From Curtobacterium sp. MMLR14_010 (lineage in GTDB: Bacteria > Actinomycetota > Actinomycetes > Actinomycetales > Microbacteriaceae): a stretch of DNA of 42,884 nucleotides. The notes beneath the pieces were generated by a model. That model was not told the DNA's origin and did no database searches. It saw nothing but the letters and a program-made list of their open reading frames with translations. The position numbers were made by a program, and so were the translations under genes. Positions 39,430-42,884 of the stretch are shown here, piece by piece (within the stretch, counting starts at the first letter, position 1; each line of letters opens with the position of its first letter). Location: NCBI RefSeq assembly GCF_001865015.1, contig NZ_MJGV01000020.1:1-42884 (forward strand), written 5' to 3'.

Positions 39430-40624
39430 GGGTCGCGAGCCGGGCGGCCGCGTCCTCGAGCACGGACCGCCGCTTGCAGAAGGCGAAGCGCACGAGCGAG
39501 CGGTAGCCGGCGGCGTGGTCCGGGCGCACGAACGCCGAGACGGGGACGCCGACGACGCCCGCCGTGTGCGGCAGCTCGAGGCAGAAGGGGCGCGCGTCCT
39601 CGTACCCGAGCGGCGCGGTGTCCGCGATGACGAAGTAGCCGCCGTCGGGCCGGTGGACCCCGAAGCCCGCCGCGGTGAGCCCTGCCGCGAGCACGTCGTG
39701 CTTGGCCGCGAGGTCGGCCGCGATGCCGGCGAAGACCGTGTCCGGCAGGCGGAGGCCGACGGCCACGGCCGGTTGGAACGGCGCACCGTTGACGAAGGTC
39801 AGGTACTGCTTGACGGTCGTGATGGCGATGACGAGCGCCGGGGGAGCGGTCAACCAGCCGATCTTCCACCCGGTGGTGCTGAAGGTCTTCCCGGCGCTGG
39901 ACACCGTGACTGTCCGCTCGCGTGCCCCGGGCAGCGTGGCGACCGGCACGTGCGGCGCGAGCGCCGTGTCGAAGGTCAGGTGCTCGTAGACCTCGTCGGT
40001 GATGATCACCGCGTCGTGGCGCTCGGCGAGCTCGACGACGATGCGTAGGACCTCGGTCGGCAGCACCCGCCCGGTCGGGTTGTGCGGGGTGTTGACGAGG
40101 ACCGCGCGGGTCCGGTCCGAGAACGCCGCACGGAGCGTGGACTCGTCGGGCAGGAAGTCCGGCGCCGTCAGCGGCACGGTGACGTGGGTCGCCCCGGCCA
40201 GGCGGATCAGCGCGCCGTAGGCGTCGTAGAAGGGCTCGAACGTGATCACCTCGTCGCCGGGTTCGACCAGCGCGAGGAGCGTCGCCGCGAGTGCCTCGGT
40301 CGCGCCGGCGGTCACGAGGACCTCCTGGTCGGGATCGACCTCGAGCCCGTACCAGTGGCGCTGGTGCTCGGCGATCGCCAGGCGCAGGTCGGCGGTCCCG
40401 CGCCCCGGCGGGTACTGGTTCACGCCGTCGCGGATGGCCTGCACCGCGGCGTCGAGGACCTCGGCGGGGCCGTCCTCGTCGGGGAAGCCCTGCCCGAGGT
40501 TGACCGAACCGGTGCTGGCCGCGAGGGCACTCATCTCGGCGAACACGGTGGGGGCTGGGACGCCGTCGGGGCCGAGGAGCATCGCGCCCTCCGCCGCTCG
40601 CAGCCAGGGTCCGGTGTGCCGCAT
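39416..40624 (-). CDS. dapC: N-succinyldiaminopimelate aminotransferase (DapC-like)
   Basis: A 402-aa fold type I PLP aminotransferase. PLP contacts: K246 (SSAGKTFSTTGWKIGW), D210/Y213 (ITDEVYEHL), N182 (TPHNPTG) and Y71. TVFAEMSALA...VNLGQGFPDEDGP and the CKRR ending closely resemble actinobacterial DapC (Rv0858c) and related methionine/kynurenine aminotransferases. DapC makes N-succinyl-L,L-diaminopimelate, the substrate of DapE. The ATG has GGAGGG about seven nt upstream and a TAGGTT -10 at 40664-40669. Confidence 0.85.
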   Translation of the reverse strand: MRHTGPWLRAAEGAMLLGPDGVPAPTVFAEMSALAASTGSVNLGQGFPDEDGPAEVLDAAVQAIRDGVNQYPPGRGTADLRLAIAEHQRHWYGLEVDPDQEVLVTAGATEALAATLLALVEPGDEVITFEPFYDAYGALIRLAGATHVTVPLTAPDFLPDESTLRAAFSDRTRAVLVNTPHNPTGRVLPTEVLRIVVELAERHDAVIITDEVYEHLTFDTALAPHVPVATLPGARERTVTVSSAGKTFSTTGWKIGWLTAPPALVIAITTVKQYLTFVNGAPFQPAVAVGLRLPDTVFAGIAADLAAKHDVLAAGLTAAGFGVHRPDGGYFVIADTAPLGYEDARPFCLELPHTAGVVGVPVSAFVRPDHAAGYRSLVRFAFCKRRSVLEDAAARLATLSGA

Positions 40625-40663
40625 GGGGTTCCCTCCGACGGGCGCTCGCGCTGGACGGTCCCC

Positions 40664-40669
40664 AACCTA
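40664..40669 (-). promoter_or_regulatory. -10 element of dapC
   Basis: TAGGTT on the minus strand would give a leader of about 35 nt that contains the GGAGGG ribosome binding site. Confidence 0.45.
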
Positions 40670-40762
40670 GTGCGTCCGCTCGGCCCCTCCCGGGAGTGCG
40701 TCCACAGGTGACGCATAAGCTCGCCTCAAGGCACTTGCAGGGTCGTCATCAGGACTGCCCAG

Positions 40763-40786
40763 GCTCGTGCGACAGACTGCACGAGC
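40763..40786 (+). promoter_or_regulatory. 5' UTR hairpin upstream of the HtrA gene
   Basis: GCTCGTGC (40763-40770) pairs perfectly with GCACGAGC (40779-40786) across an 8-nt loop, three bases before the AAAGGAG ribosome binding site (40790-40796). A possible -10 (TAAGCT) is at 40716-40721, so the hairpin would lie in the leader. Confidence 0.5.
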
Positions 40787-40806
40787 TTGAAAGGAGCACG
40801 TCCAGC

Positions 40807-42831
<2,025 letters not shown>

Positions 42832-42846
42832 CGCGCCCCACCACAG

Positions 42847-42884
42847 ACGGGAGGCACGGTGCCAGCTGGCACCGTGCCTCCCGT
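42847..42884 (+). terminator. Palindromic terminator of the HtrA gene
   Basis: A perfect 19+19 palindrome with centre AGCT reaches the window edge, 15 bases after the stop. Its arm differs from the 7605 copy at one paired position (A for C, T for G), a compensatory change. Confidence 0.88.

Overview
The window is very GC-rich, densely coded DNA from an actinobacterium. Protein families, gene order and many GTG starts fit Microbacteriaceae, and a Curtobacterium-like genome is my best guess; that is inference, since there is no rRNA or other taxonomic marker. Apart from the first 590 bases it is core chromosome. I see no phage, insertion sequence, CRISPR array or integrase.

Layout. (1) 1-589 is non-coding and holds four 58-bp inverted-repeat units, a run of 13 G and a terminator hairpin. 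(2) 590-16187: divergent dapD/dapE, a PIG-V-like mannosyltransferase, an AI-2E family permease, a DUF3117 microprotein behind a possible leaderless octapeptide, a COG3910-type ATPase, an O-methyltransferase, tatB, a secreted GH18/CBM chitinase, the run MgtE-N/CBS protein - DUF1003 - Mrp, a general-stress-type membrane protein, a GNAT enzyme coupled to an M24 aminopeptidase, and a PHP phosphoesterase. From memory, much of this order recalls M. tuberculosis Rv1201c-Rv1234. (3) 16325-36505: DEAD-box helicase, MiaE-like ferritin-fold protein, DUF3107 with a small membrane protein, adnA-adnB, a phosphotransferase-fold protein that has lost its catalytic residues, nudC-uvrD2, a ThiF/YcaO-partner-like protein, a zincin-2 metalloprotease, a PDZ-Lon protease and a UPF0182 membrane protein; this recalls Rv3193c-Rv3211. 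(4) 36568-36644 is an initiator tRNA-fMet. (5) 36799-42831: aldo/keto reductase with a divergent TetR regulator, a nitrilase-family hydrolase, a DapC-like aminotransferase and an HtrA-type protease with a long Gln/Tyr/Gly-rich cytoplasmic tail.

How genes work together. dapC, dapD and dapE are three consecutive steps of the succinylase route to meso-diaminopimelate and lysine. adnA-adnB form the actinobacterial end-resection helicase-nuclease, with uvrD2 nearby. tatB, the PDZ-Lon protease, the metalloprotease, UPF0182 and HtrA belong to envelope biogenesis and quality control. The AKR/TetR pair looks like a self-contained regulated unit.

Most distinctive signals. First, the four 58-bp elements with conserved outer stems and divergent inner stems. 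Second, at least 16 genes have a -10-like hexamer ending 6-7 nt before the start codon, which predicts leaderless mRNAs. Third, four near-perfect hairpins share an arm sequence and mostly an AGCT centre, acting as terminators. Fourth, several conserved proteins have lost hallmark residues: the phosphotransferase catalytic Asp pair, the NudC zinc-ribbon cysteines and the UvrD2 C-terminal domain.
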